6,855 bases of DNA. Source: an uncultured Bacilli bacterium. GTDB taxonomy: Bacteria > Bacillota_I > Bacilli_A > RF39 > UBA660. The stretch covers positions 1 to 6,855 of the forward strand of contig CANRHY010000052.1 of NCBI GenBank assembly GCA_947630515.1. Reading direction: 5' to 3'. Shown piece by piece: positions 1-5,493 of the stretch; positions within the stretch are counted from its first letter, which is position 1, and every line of letters starts with the position of its first letter. The notes under the pieces are model-generated. The model did not search any database and was not told the DNA's origin. It saw only the letters and a program-made list of their open reading frames with translations. Both the position numbers and the translations under genes were made by a program.

Positions 1-1
1 A

Positions 2-589
2 GCGCGTGCTGCGGGTATTCACTTAATAGTAGCAACACAAAGACCAAGTACTGATGTTATTACAGGACTTATTAAATCAAATATTCCTACACGTATAAGT
101 TTTATGGTTTCTTCATTTGTAGACTCAAGAACTATACTAGATATGGGTGGAGCTGAAAAACTTCTTGGTAAAGGGGACATGTTATTTTTACCACCAGGAG
201 AGCCTAGTCCTATAAGAATACAAGGAAGTTTTGTTTCTGATGAGGAGATTAATAGAGTAGTTGAGTTTGTTAAAAGAAGTGGTGCTCCTAAATATGAAGA
301 GAGTATGACTAATTTAGATAAATCTCCTAATGAAGAAGCAAGTGTAGGACACGCTAATAGTTCTATAGAAGAAGAGGACGAGTTATATAATGAGATAGTA
401 GAGTTTGCAGTTAAGACTGGTAAGATAAGTGCTTCTTTACTTCAAAGAAAGTATAGACTTGGATACAATAGAGCTGCTAGAATTATAGATTTGTTAGAAG
501 AAAGAGGAATTATTGGACCGCAAAATGGAAGTAAACCTAGAGAAGTTTTAGTTAAGTTAGATAGTTCTAATAATAGTGAGGGGGAATAG
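2..589 (+). CDS. ftsK: DNA translocase FtsK/SpoIIIE, C-terminal part (5' end outside window)
   Basis: The frame is open from base 2, and the 195 visible residues match the C-terminal end of FtsK/SpoIIIE, the hexameric ATPase that pumps chromosomal DNA through the closing septum. The fragment opens with [21 protein letters not shown], the end of the RecA-like motor domain just after Walker B. It continues through the family-typical [17 protein letters not shown] and the GDMLFLPPG loop. An acidic, Ser/Asn-rich linker follows (about residues 95-125). The last ~60 residues form the winged-helix gamma domain ([10 protein letters not shown], then [24 protein letters not shown], and the terminal SKPREVLV), which in relatives reads the KOPS/SRS polarity sequences. 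The ATG at 104 is internal, not the start. Whether this is the division (FtsK/SftA) or sporulation (SpoIIIE) version cannot be told from this end, because the N-terminal membrane domain is missing. The stop lies 2 bases before deoD, suggesting co-transcription. Confidence 0.95.
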   Translation, partial: ARAAGIHLIVATQRPSTDVITGLIKSNIPTRISFMVSSFVDSRTILDMGGAEKLLGKGDMLFLPPGEPSPIRIQGSFVSDEEINRVVEFVKRSGAPKYEESMTNLDKSPNEEASVGHANSSIEEEDELYNEIVEFAVKTGKISASLLQRKYRLGYNRAARIIDLLEERGIIGPQNGSKPREVLVKLDSSNNSEGE

Positions 590-591
590 TT

Positions 592-1302
592 ATGCCAACA
601 CCGCATATTGAAGCAAAAAAGGGAAGTATTTCTGATATTGTAATAATGCCAGGAGACCCTAAGAGAGTAGAGTTTATTAAAGATAATTATTTAACAGATG
701 CAGAAGTTATAAATGAAGTAAGAGGAGAGTTAGGAGTTACTGGTTATTATAAGGGAAGGCGCATAACTGTATTTTCTAGTGGCATGGGTATTCCATCAAT
801 GGGTATTTATAGTCATGAATTGTTTACTGAGTATGAAGTAAAAACAATTATTAGAATAGGTAGTGCTGGAAGTTATATAGAAGATTTAAAAGTAAAAGAT
901 TTATTTTTAGCAACAAGTGCTTTTTCTACAAGTAATTATGCTGTTAGTTATACAGGAAGTTCTGAAAGTATAGTATATTCAGATAAAGAGTTAAATAGTT
1001 TAATAGAAAGTGTTGCTAAAGAAAAAGGTATTAATTTACAAAGTGGAACTTGTCACTCGACTGATAGTTTTTATACAGAAACTCTAGATTTTAATAAATT
1101 AAAAGAAGAAGAGGGCTGTAAGTGTGTTGAAATGGAGTCATTTAGTTTGTTTTTAAATGCTAGTGTTTTAGGTAAAAAGGCTACAAGTTTACTTACTATA
1201 TCTGATTCGTTTGTTAGTAAAGATATACTTAGTAGTGAAGAAAGAGAAAAAGGTTTTACCAGTATGATAGAACTTGCTCTAGAAGTAGCTAGTAGATTAT
1301 AG
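592..1302 (+). CDS. deoD: Purine nucleoside phosphorylase, DeoD type
   Basis: A 236-residue protein, the usual length of the hexameric DeoD family, which cleaves purine (deoxy)ribonucleosides with phosphate to free base and (deoxy)ribose-1-phosphate in cytosolic purine salvage. Against E. coli DeoD recalled from memory, active-site residues are kept with a +1 offset. These are His5 (donated by the neighbouring subunit), Gly21 and Arg25 in MPGDPKR, Arg44 in NEVRG, Arg88 and Ser91 in IRIGSAG (phosphate), Phe160 (base), the VEMES block at 179-183 (ribose), catalytic Asp205 in TISDSF, and Arg218. The presence of Asp205 and the general length separate it from uridine phosphorylase. The start is fixed by a GAGGGGG ribosome site (578-584) inside the end of ftsK, and the two genes are 2 bases apart. 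A terminator follows directly, so deoD is the last gene of this unit. No purine-responsive element is visible. Confidence 0.96.
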   Translation: MPTPHIEAKKGSISDIVIMPGDPKRVEFIKDNYLTDAEVINEVRGELGVTGYYKGRRITVFSSGMGIPSMGIYSHELFTEYEVKTIIRIGSAGSYIEDLKVKDLFLATSAFSTSNYAVSYTGSSESIVYSDKELNSLIESVAKEKGINLQSGTCHSTDSFYTETLDFNKLKEEEGCKCVEMESFSLFLNASVLGKKATSLLTISDSFVSKDILSSEEREKGFTSMIELALEVASRL

Positions 1303-1305
1303 TAT

Positions 1306-1336
1306 AAATTCAAGATTTATGTTCTTGGATTTTTTT
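1306..1336 (+). terminator. Rho-independent terminator after deoD
   Basis: AAATTCAAGA (1306-1315) pairs with TCTTGGATTT (1323-1332) across a 7-base loop. This makes a 10-bp stem with one G-T pair. The T-rich run continues to 1336. It starts 3 bases after the deoD stop codon and ends the ftsK-deoD unit. Confidence 0.8.
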
Positions 1337-1345
1337 AAATTTTTA

Positions 1346-1374
1346 TATCTAATTTGGTAAAAATGGGTTATAAT
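1346..1374 (+). promoter_or_regulatory. Probable sigma-A promoter of the M16 gene pair
   Basis: A perfect -10 hexamer TATAAT lies at 1369-1374, about 26 bases before the first M16 start and just after the deoD terminator. At 17-bp spacing the -35 region (1346-1351, TATCTA) is poor, and there is no proper TGn extension (GGT precedes the hexamer). Transcription would start near 1381, leaving a leader of about 20 bases that holds only the GAGGAG ribosome site (1387-1392). The assignment rests mainly on the -10 and on position. Confidence 0.5.
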
Positions 1375-1399
1375 AAATAGTAAAGCGAGGAGTTTAGTT

Positions 1400-2671
1400 A
1401 TGGAGTATAAAAGACAAGAAAGAGATAATTATACATTACATTTTATTAAGACTGATAGGTTTAAAGAAATAAGTGTTAGTGTAAGATTTACAAAAAAGTA
1501 TGATTTAGAAGAGGGTATTTATTTAAAGTTACTTGAAAGAGTTTTAGCATATGGAGGTACTTTAAATAAGACTAGAAAAGAATTAGCTAGGTGTTTAGAG
1601 AGTCTTTATAAAGTAGATTTATCTTATATGTTTGCATCTATGTCAGATATTATGTTTTTTGAAGCTAAAATGAATATGATTAATCCTAAGTATACAAGTA
1701 TGGATATGTATGAAAAAAGTTTTCAGATATTTAAGGAAGTTTTAAATAGTCCTAAAGTTAGTAAAAATATGTGGGATAAAGAAGTATTTCATATAGAGAA
1801 AGAGAATTTAATTACAGATATTTTAAATGTTAAAGATGATAATGAAACTTATGGAAGATTAAAGTTTGATGAGAAGTTTTATAAAGGGACACCTTATGAA
1901 GATAATAATTATAAGTATATAGATAAGTTTAAAAGTGCTGATAGTAAGAAGTTATATAGTACTTATAAGAGTCTTTTTGATAGTTTTAGGATAGACGTTT
2001 TAGTAGTGGGAGATATGGAAGAAGAGATTATTTCTTCTTTAGTAGATGACCTTCTTAGTAAATTTAAGAGTGTTAATTTAAGTAATGATTCGTTATATTT
2101 AAAGCTAAAAAGTAATAAGTATAGTGAAAGTGAAGAAGTTATTAATTCAAGTCAATCTAATTTATTTGTTGGGCTTGTTACAACTGGCACTACCGAGTAT
2201 GAAAGGAATTATGTGATGCCTTTATATAATGCTATTTTGGGGGCTATGAATAATTCAGTGTTATTTGTTAAGGTAAGAGAAGATAATTCACTATGTTATT
2301 ATATTTTAAGTACAGCAAATAGGTATACTGATACTTTGGTTATTACTTCTGGAATAAGTGCAGGAAATTATGAGAAAGCTAAGAGTATGATTAATGAGTG
2401 TTTAGAGGTAATGAAAAATGAGGGTGAAGTAGAAAAGTTACTTGTTAATGCTAAAAAGACACTAGATATATCATTTGATGATTATTATGATAATATGAAT
2501 AAAATGGTATCATATTATTACACTAATATTGTTTCTTCTATTCCTACTATTGAAGATAGGAGAGAGAAAATTAATAATATAACTGCAAGAGAGGTAGTAG
2601 AGTTTGCTAGTAAGGTAAGTGTAAGAGAAGTATTTTTACTTAAAGGGGAAGATGTAAATGAAGAAAGTTAA
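1400..2671 (+). CDS. ymfF: M16 family peptidase-like subunit without zinc site (YmfF type)
   Basis: A 423-residue protein with the M16 (pitrilysin/insulinase) layout of two roughly equal halves. The N-terminal half has family features (LLERVLAYGGTLNKTRKELARCLESLYKVDLSY) but no HxxEH motif, so it should not bind catalytic zinc. The C-terminal half holds the family's substrate-contact motif LFVKVREDNSLCYY at about 288-301, where Arg293 and Tyr300 are spaced seven apart as in active M16 pairs. This pattern, one subunit with zinc and the other with the Arg/Tyr pair, is known for two-subunit M16B enzymes such as mitochondrial processing peptidase. Bacillus encodes a similar neighbouring pair, YmfF/YmfH. 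I infer that this protein partners the next gene product. No signal peptide or membrane segment is seen, so it is probably cytoplasmic. The start has a good GAGGAG site 7 bases upstream. Its last 14 bases overlap the next gene. The physiological substrate is unknown; roles in peptide maturation are only analogies. Confidence 0.85.
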   Translation: MEYKRQERDNYTLHFIKTDRFKEISVSVRFTKKYDLEEGIYLKLLERVLAYGGTLNKTRKELARCLESLYKVDLSYMFASMSDIMFFEAKMNMINPKYTSMDMYEKSFQIFKEVLNSPKVSKNMWDKEVFHIEKENLITDILNVKDDNETYGRLKFDEKFYKGTPYEDNNYKYIDKFKSADSKKLYSTYKSLFDSFRIDVLVVGDMEEEIISSLVDDLLSKFKSVNLSNDSLYLKLKSNKYSESEEVINSSQSNLFVGLVTTGTTEYERNYVMPLYNAILGAMNNSVLFVKVREDNSLCYYILSTANRYTDTLVITSGISAGNYEKAKSMINECLEVMKNEGEVEKLLVNAKKTLDISFDDYYDNMNKMVSYYYTNIVSSIPTIEDRREKINNITAREVVEFASKVSVREVFLLKGEDVNEES

Positions 2672-3908
2672 ATATAATAATGGAGAAGAAATTTTAATTT
2701 ATACTTTAGAAAATGGTATTAAAGTTTATTTGTATCCTACTAAAAAAACTAAGAATTTTTATATTACAGTAAGTACTCATTTTGGCTCAGAAGTAATGAA
2801 GTATAAAAGTGGGGATAAAGTGTATGATGTTACTTTAGGTAGTGCTCATTTTTTGGAACATAGGGTAATGGATTTTACTAAGAATAAAGAAGCTATGGAA
2901 AAGATTAATGAATACGGAAGTTTAGTTAATGCATATACTACATATAACGGGACTAACTTTAATATTTTTGGAAATACTAATATAGAAGAAAATATGCATC
3001 TTTTATTTGATAGGGTATTTAAAGCTAATATAAAGAGTGAAGATGTTGAAAGTGAAAGAGGTATTATTTTAGAAGAATATAATATGTATTTTGATGACCC
3101 ATACTTTATATTATATAATAATTTATATGAAAGTCTTTTTGAGAGTTCTTATATTAAGTATCCTGTTATAGGAACACCTGAGGGTATTAAAACAGTGAGT
3201 GCAAGTGAGTTAAATAGATTATATAAAGATTTTTATAAACCAAGGAATATGTTTATAGTTGTATGTGGTAATTTTGAAGAGGGGAAAGTTATAGATTATA
3301 TAGAAGAATATATGAAAGGTGTAAAAGATACTGGTAAGCCTCCTAAAGTTATAAAGGTAAAAGAAAAGATGAGTGTAGTAAATACATATAAGGAAGTAAA
3401 CTTAGATGTATTTGAAAGTAAGGTGGCAGTGGGGTATAAGATGCCTACTATAGTTAAGTATGATGATTATAAAACTCGAATTATAACAACGCTTATTATG
3501 TCTAATTTATTTTCTAGTACGGGAGATGCAGAAGAGGAGTTACAACTAGAGGGAATAAATAGAAATAGTTTTGGGTTATGGAAAGCAGATGATTACCTTC
3601 TTATTTATTTTAAAGCTAGTACTAATGATAGTGAAAAGTTTATTAATATTATAGAGAAATATTTAAGTAATATAAAAATCACTAAGAGTGATTTAGAAAG
3701 GAAAAAGAGGGGACTTCTTGCTTCTTTAATACTTGGGTTTGAAGATATTTGTGAAGTGGAGGATAAGATTACAAGTGAAGTTTTAACTTTTAATAAGTTA
3801 CTTGAGGGTCAAGAAGAGTTAGTTAAGAGTATTACTTTAGAAGAAGTAAAAGAAGTTATTAAGGCATTTGACTTTAGTAATAGGAGTGTTGTAAAAGTGT
3901 GTAAATAA
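2658..3908 (+). CDS. ymfH: M16 family zinc metallopeptidase, catalytic subunit (YmfH type)
   Basis: A 416-residue M16 peptidase with the complete inverted zinc motif. His64-Phe-Leu-Glu67-His68 lies in GSAHFLEHRVM, where the two His bind zinc and Glu67 is the general base. The third ligand is most likely Glu140 in SERGIILEEYNMYFDDP, at the position of pitrilysin Glu169, with Glu133 matching its accessory Glu162. The conserved segment NAYTTYNGTNFNI (about 91-103) follows the motif, as in YmfH. The C-terminal half is more divergent and lacks the Arg/Tyr substrate motif, which the upstream partner carries instead. The gene starts inside the upstream one (ATG 2658, 14-bp overlap, different frame) with AAAGGGGA at 2642-2649 as ribosome site, so translation is probably coupled and yields equal amounts of both subunits. 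The protein is cytoplasmic by lack of a signal peptide. In Bacillus this pair precedes ymfI and pgsA; those genes are absent here. Confidence 0.9.
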   Translation: MKKVKYNNGEEILIYTLENGIKVYLYPTKKTKNFYITVSTHFGSEVMKYKSGDKVYDVTLGSAHFLEHRVMDFTKNKEAMEKINEYGSLVNAYTTYNGTNFNIFGNTNIEENMHLLFDRVFKANIKSEDVESERGIILEEYNMYFDDPYFILYNNLYESLFESSYIKYPVIGTPEGIKTVSASELNRLYKDFYKPRNMFIVVCGNFEEGKVIDYIEEYMKGVKDTGKPPKVIKVKEKMSVVNTYKEVNLDVFESKVAVGYKMPTIVKYDDYKTRIITTLIMSNLFSSTGDAEEELQLEGINRNSFGLWKADDYLLIYFKASTNDSEKFINIIEKYLSNIKITKSDLERKKRGLLASLILGFEDICEVEDKITSEVLTFNKLLEGQEELVKSITLEEVKEVIKAFDFSNRSVVKVCK

Positions 3909-3940
3909 AAGCAGAAATTTAAGGTTTCTGTTTTATTTTT
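3908..3940. terminator. Shared bidirectional terminator between convergent genes
   Basis: AAAGCAGAAA (3908-3917, continuing the A run from 3907) pairs with TTTCTGTTTT (3925-3934) around a 7-base loop. The 10-bp stem has one G-T pair. On the plus strand it is followed by ATTTTT, a normal terminator. On the minus strand the hairpin ends in four T and then ATTTA, which is weaker. The stop codons of the M16 peptidase (3906-3908) and the coat-like gene (3933-3935, minus) flank it or lie in its arms, so one hairpin appears to serve both units. Confidence 0.75.
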
Positions 3941-4175
3941 CTAAACTTTTTAGTGTTTGTTTTATAGTGCTTGTATTTATGTTTTTAATTTTATAGAAGT
4001 TTCTTTTAGACATAGACTCAAATATTTCAAATTGCATTTTCATTATGTCATCTAAGCCACTTTTTAGTGTATCATGAACCATTTTATTAGAGCTTTCTAG
4101 TGTACCATGAACATAAACTTCTACAGTACTTTTAAGAAGAAGTAGTATAGTTTCTAATATTAATTTATCACTCAT
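3933..4175 (-). CDS. Small CotF-like (spore coat F domain) protein
   Basis: An 80-residue, mostly helical protein. From memory of the family it resembles the C-terminal type of coat-F-domain proteins. It opens with Asp-Lys followed by a hydrophobic helix (MSDKLILETILLLL), has a central SS-N (ESSNKMVHDTL) segment, then a helix FEIFESMSKRNFYK and a short tail ending in a Lys-rich helix (TIKQTLKSLEK). In coat homologues the matching parts read roughly 'DK..v.dlL', 's.np.lr..l' and 'q..iy..m..kgyY'. These proteins form a helical bundle in the coat of endospores, but related genes also occur outside obvious spore genes. The start is supported by AAAGGAG on the minus strand 8 bases upstream. It overlaps the preceding gene by 8 bases (its ATG lies just before that gene's TGA), so the two are one translationally coupled operon. 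No export signal. The family call is from pattern memory and needs a profile search. Confidence 0.6.
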   Translation of the reverse strand: MSDKLILETILLLLKSTVEVYVHGTLESSNKMVHDTLKSGLDDIMKMQFEIFESMSKRNFYKIKNINTSTIKQTLKSLEK

Positions 4176-4359
4176 TAGTAGACTCCTTTAATAGTTTTAA
4201 TATTTTTTTCTTAATATTTTCATGTTTTTTGATTTGACTACTTAGTATATTACATAAATTTTCTTCTTCTAAAAGACTAGATAAGTACTCATAGATACTT
4301 ATTAAATTACTTTCATGATTACAAGCATCTTCTAAATATAATAAATCTTTTTGTGTCAT
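4168..4359 (-). CDS. Small helical coat-associated protein (CotF-like family, first gene of pair)
   Basis: A 63-residue protein predicted as two amphipathic helices. It resembles the short clostridial proteins usually labelled 'spore coat protein' that begin with a (S/T)xKELLYxEDAxxHE-like stretch. Here this is MTQKDLLYLEDACNHESNL, with a second His-Glu in IKKHENIKKKIL. The His15-Glu16 and His46-Glu47 pairs are 31 residues apart, one per helix, reminiscent of a ferritin-like half-bundle, although metal binding is speculation. The start is firm: AAGGAGG on the minus strand (4364-4370) sits 4 bases before the ATG. The downstream 80-residue coat-like gene overlaps its end by 8 bases, and the two products may assemble together into a bundle. 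No signal peptide. Its sequence does not resemble the flanking housekeeping genes. Function in this organism is unknown. Confidence 0.55.
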   Translation of the reverse strand: MTQKDLLYLEDACNHESNLISIYEYLSSLLEEENLCNILSSQIKKHENIKKKILKLLKESTNE

Positions 4360-4387
4360 TTTTCCTCCTTGTTAATAGTGTGTACAA

Positions 4388-4417
4388 AATATAAGCATTA
4401 ATTCATAGTTTTATCAT
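4388..4417 (-). promoter_or_regulatory. Weak candidate promoter for the coat-like gene pair
   Basis: On the minus strand, ATGATA (complement of 4412-4417) and TATATT (complement of 4388-4393) are 18 bp apart, matching 4 and 5 of 6 sigma-A consensus bases. It lies about 30 bases before the ribosome site of the first coat-like gene. No mother-cell -10 motif (CATA on the minus strand) occurs between 4371 and 4456, so there is no visible sign of SigE/SigK control. In DNA this AT-rich such matches arise easily by chance. Confidence 0.25.
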
Positions 4418-4456
4418 ATATTTGTAAAGAAAGTGAGTAATTTTAGTAAATTTTGT

Positions 4457-4485
4457 TTGACTTTAGGTATTTATAGTGATATCAT
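4457..4485 (+). promoter_or_regulatory. Strong sigma-A promoter of the rpsL-rpsG-fusA operon
   Basis: TTGACT (4457-4462) and TATCAT (4480-4485) are separated by exactly 17 bp. Each matches 5 of 6 consensus bases, and TGA directly before the -10 (4477-4479) gives the extended TGn element. Transcription should start near 4491-4493, leaving a 5' leader of about 78 bases before rpsL. The strength suits a highly expressed ribosomal operon. Confidence 0.8.
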
Positions 4486-4496
4486 TATTTTGTTCT

Positions 4497-4517
4497 TCAA
4501 GTTTTTAAAAAACTTGA
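4497..4517 (+). repeat. Perfect 10-bp palindrome at the start of the str operon transcript
   Basis: TCAAGTTTTT (4497-4506) and AAAAACTTGA (4508-4517) are exact reverse complements around a single A. The element begins about 5 bases after the predicted transcription start. As RNA it can form a stem of about 8 bp with a 5-base loop. No T-run follows (TAAAAATTAT comes next), so it is not a standard terminator. It could protect the 5' end of the mRNA or be a DNA operator overlapping early transcription. No protein that binds it can be named. Confidence 0.7.
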
Positions 4518-4555
4518 TAAAAATTATAAATACGATACACCAGGAAATGTGTACG

Positions 4556-4564
4556 AGAAAGGAG
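4556..4564 (+). promoter_or_regulatory. rpsL: Ribosome binding site that fixes the rpsL start
   Basis: AGAAAGGAG lies 5 bases before the ATG at 4570. The GTG at 4549 would open the same frame seven codons earlier, but then this site would be inside the gene and the protein would begin MYEKGVY, unlike any S12. The family-typical (M)TTINQLVR begins at 4570. Confidence 0.9.
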
Positions 4565-4569
4565 TTTAT

Positions 4570-4983
4570 ATGACTACTATAAATCAATTAGTAAGAAACA
4601 AAAGAGGAAAGAAGACAAGAAAGAGTAAGAGTCCTGCATTAAATATTGGTTTTAATTCTAAAGATAGAAAGAGAACTAATAATACATCACCACAAAAACG
4701 TGGAGTATGTACTCGTGTTGGTACTAAGACACCTAAGAAACCAAACTCAGCTTTACGTAAGTATGCACGTGTAAGACTTAGTAATGGACTTGAAGTTACT
4801 TGTTATATTCCAGGAATTGGACATAACTTACAAGAGCACAGTGTTGTTCTTATAAGAGGTGGCCGTGTTAAGGACTTAATCGGAGTAAGATATCATATTA
4901 TTCGTGGTACTTTAGATACTGCTGGAGTTGATGCTAGACGTCAAGGAAGAAGTAGATATGGTGCTAAGAAACCTAAGAAATAA
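4570..4983 (+). CDS. rpsL: 30S ribosomal protein S12
   Basis: 137 residues from MTTINQLVR to GAKKPKK. S12 lies at the 30S decoding centre and the subunit interface and controls decoding accuracy. The conserved core is clear: [13 protein letters not shown] (40-52), [17 protein letters not shown] (54-70), [21 protein letters not shown] (82-102), and a basic C-terminus. It carries about 13 extra residues ([13 protein letters not shown] region) relative to E. coli, as in Bacilli; clostridial S12 is shorter. Lys56 (E. coli Lys43 counting Met) is intact, so the commonest streptomycin-resistance site is wild type. Asp102 (E. coli Asp89, the methylthiolated residue in some bacteria) is present. The following proline (E. 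coli Pro91) is replaced by Ile104, which is unusual. This is the first gene of the operon, 25 bases ahead of rpsG. No rpoC or L7Ae-like gene precedes it, unlike most Firmicutes. Confidence 0.98.
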   Translation: MTTINQLVRNKRGKKTRKSKSPALNIGFNSKDRKRTNNTSPQKRGVCTRVGTKTPKKPNSALRKYARVRLSNGLEVTCYIPGIGHNLQEHSVVLIRGGRVKDLIGVRYHIIRGTLDTAGVDARRQGRSRYGAKKPKK

Positions 4984-5008
4984 AAATAGTTAGAAAGGAG
5001 AATATAAA

Positions 5009-5476
5009 ATGCGTAAAAGAAGAGCAGAAAAGAGAGAAGTACTAGCAGATCCTATATATAATTCTAAGATGGTTACTAAACTTATTAATAGAATTATGTT
5101 AGATGGTAAAAAAGGTACAGCTCAAAAGATATTATATGACGCGTTTAATATAGTAGAAGAGAAGACTTCAAAGGACCCTATGGAAGTTTTTATGGCTGCT
5201 TATGAAAATGTTAAGCCAGCACTAGAAATTAGAAGTAGACGTATTGGTGGTGGTAACTATCAAGTGCCAGTAGAAGTTAGAGAAGAAAGACAACAAGCTT
5301 TAGCACTTCGTTGGTTAGTTCAATATGCTAAGAGTAGAAGTGGTAAAGGGATGGCTCAAAATTTAGCTGATGAAATTATAGATGCTTCAGAGGGAACTGG
5401 TGGAGCAGTTAAAAAACGTGAAGATACACATAAGATGGCAGAAGCAAATAAGGCTTATGCTCATTATAGATGGTAA
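5009..5476 (+). CDS. rpsG: 30S ribosomal protein S7
   Basis: 155 residues, one short of the usual Bacilli length of 156. S7 nucleates assembly of the 30S head by binding the 3' domain of 16S rRNA and lies near the E site. Family landmarks are [23 protein letters not shown] (14-36), KDPMEVF, the beta-hairpin [21 protein letters not shown], and the C-terminal block [23 protein letters not shown]. The N-terminus reads [15 protein letters not shown] where many relatives have MPRKGPVAKRDVLPDP. AGAAAGGAG (4992-5000) sits 8 bases before the ATG. The gap to rpsL is only 25 bases, so the S7-binding regulatory structure found in the longer E. coli rpsL-rpsG spacer has no room here. Any feedback control would have to act elsewhere, for instance in the leader. 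fusA follows after 17 bases. Confidence 0.98.
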   Translation: MRKRRAEKREVLADPIYNSKMVTKLINRIMLDGKKGTAQKILYDAFNIVEEKTSKDPMEVFMAAYENVKPALEIRSRRIGGGNYQVPVEVREERQQALALRWLVQYAKSRSGKGMAQNLADEIIDASEGTGGAVKKREDTHKMAEANKAYAHYRW

Positions 5477-5493
5477 GAAGGGAGAATTAATTT

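Noticed and set aside
104..589. A 161-codon gene starting at ATG 104
   Set aside because: The frame is open to the window edge and the residues before the ATG continue the FtsK motor domain, so this is an internal Met.
1071..1313. 80-codon open frame on the minus strand
   Set aside because: It lies almost wholly antisense to well-conserved deoD and has no recognisable content.
4497..4530. Palindrome in the rpsL leader as an attenuator
   Set aside because: No T-run follows on the plus strand and no alternative pairing or leader peptide is visible.
4536..4553. Short inverted repeat TACAC/GTGTA before rpsL
   Set aside because: Only 5 bp with an 8-base loop; expected by chance in a leader of this size.
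4549..4569. Upstream GTG start adding seven residues to S12
   Set aside because: It would place the AGAAAGGAG ribosome site inside the gene and gives a non-S12 N-terminus; ATG 4570 fits both.
4984..5008. S7-binding translational operator between rpsL and rpsG, as in E. coli
   Set aside because: The gap is only 25 bases and consists mostly of the ribosome site; there is no room for the structure.
5476..5484. AAGAAGGGAG resembling the SpoIIIE polarity sequence GAGAAGGG
   Set aside because: It is one mismatch off and coincides with the fusA ribosome site; a single copy carries no weight.
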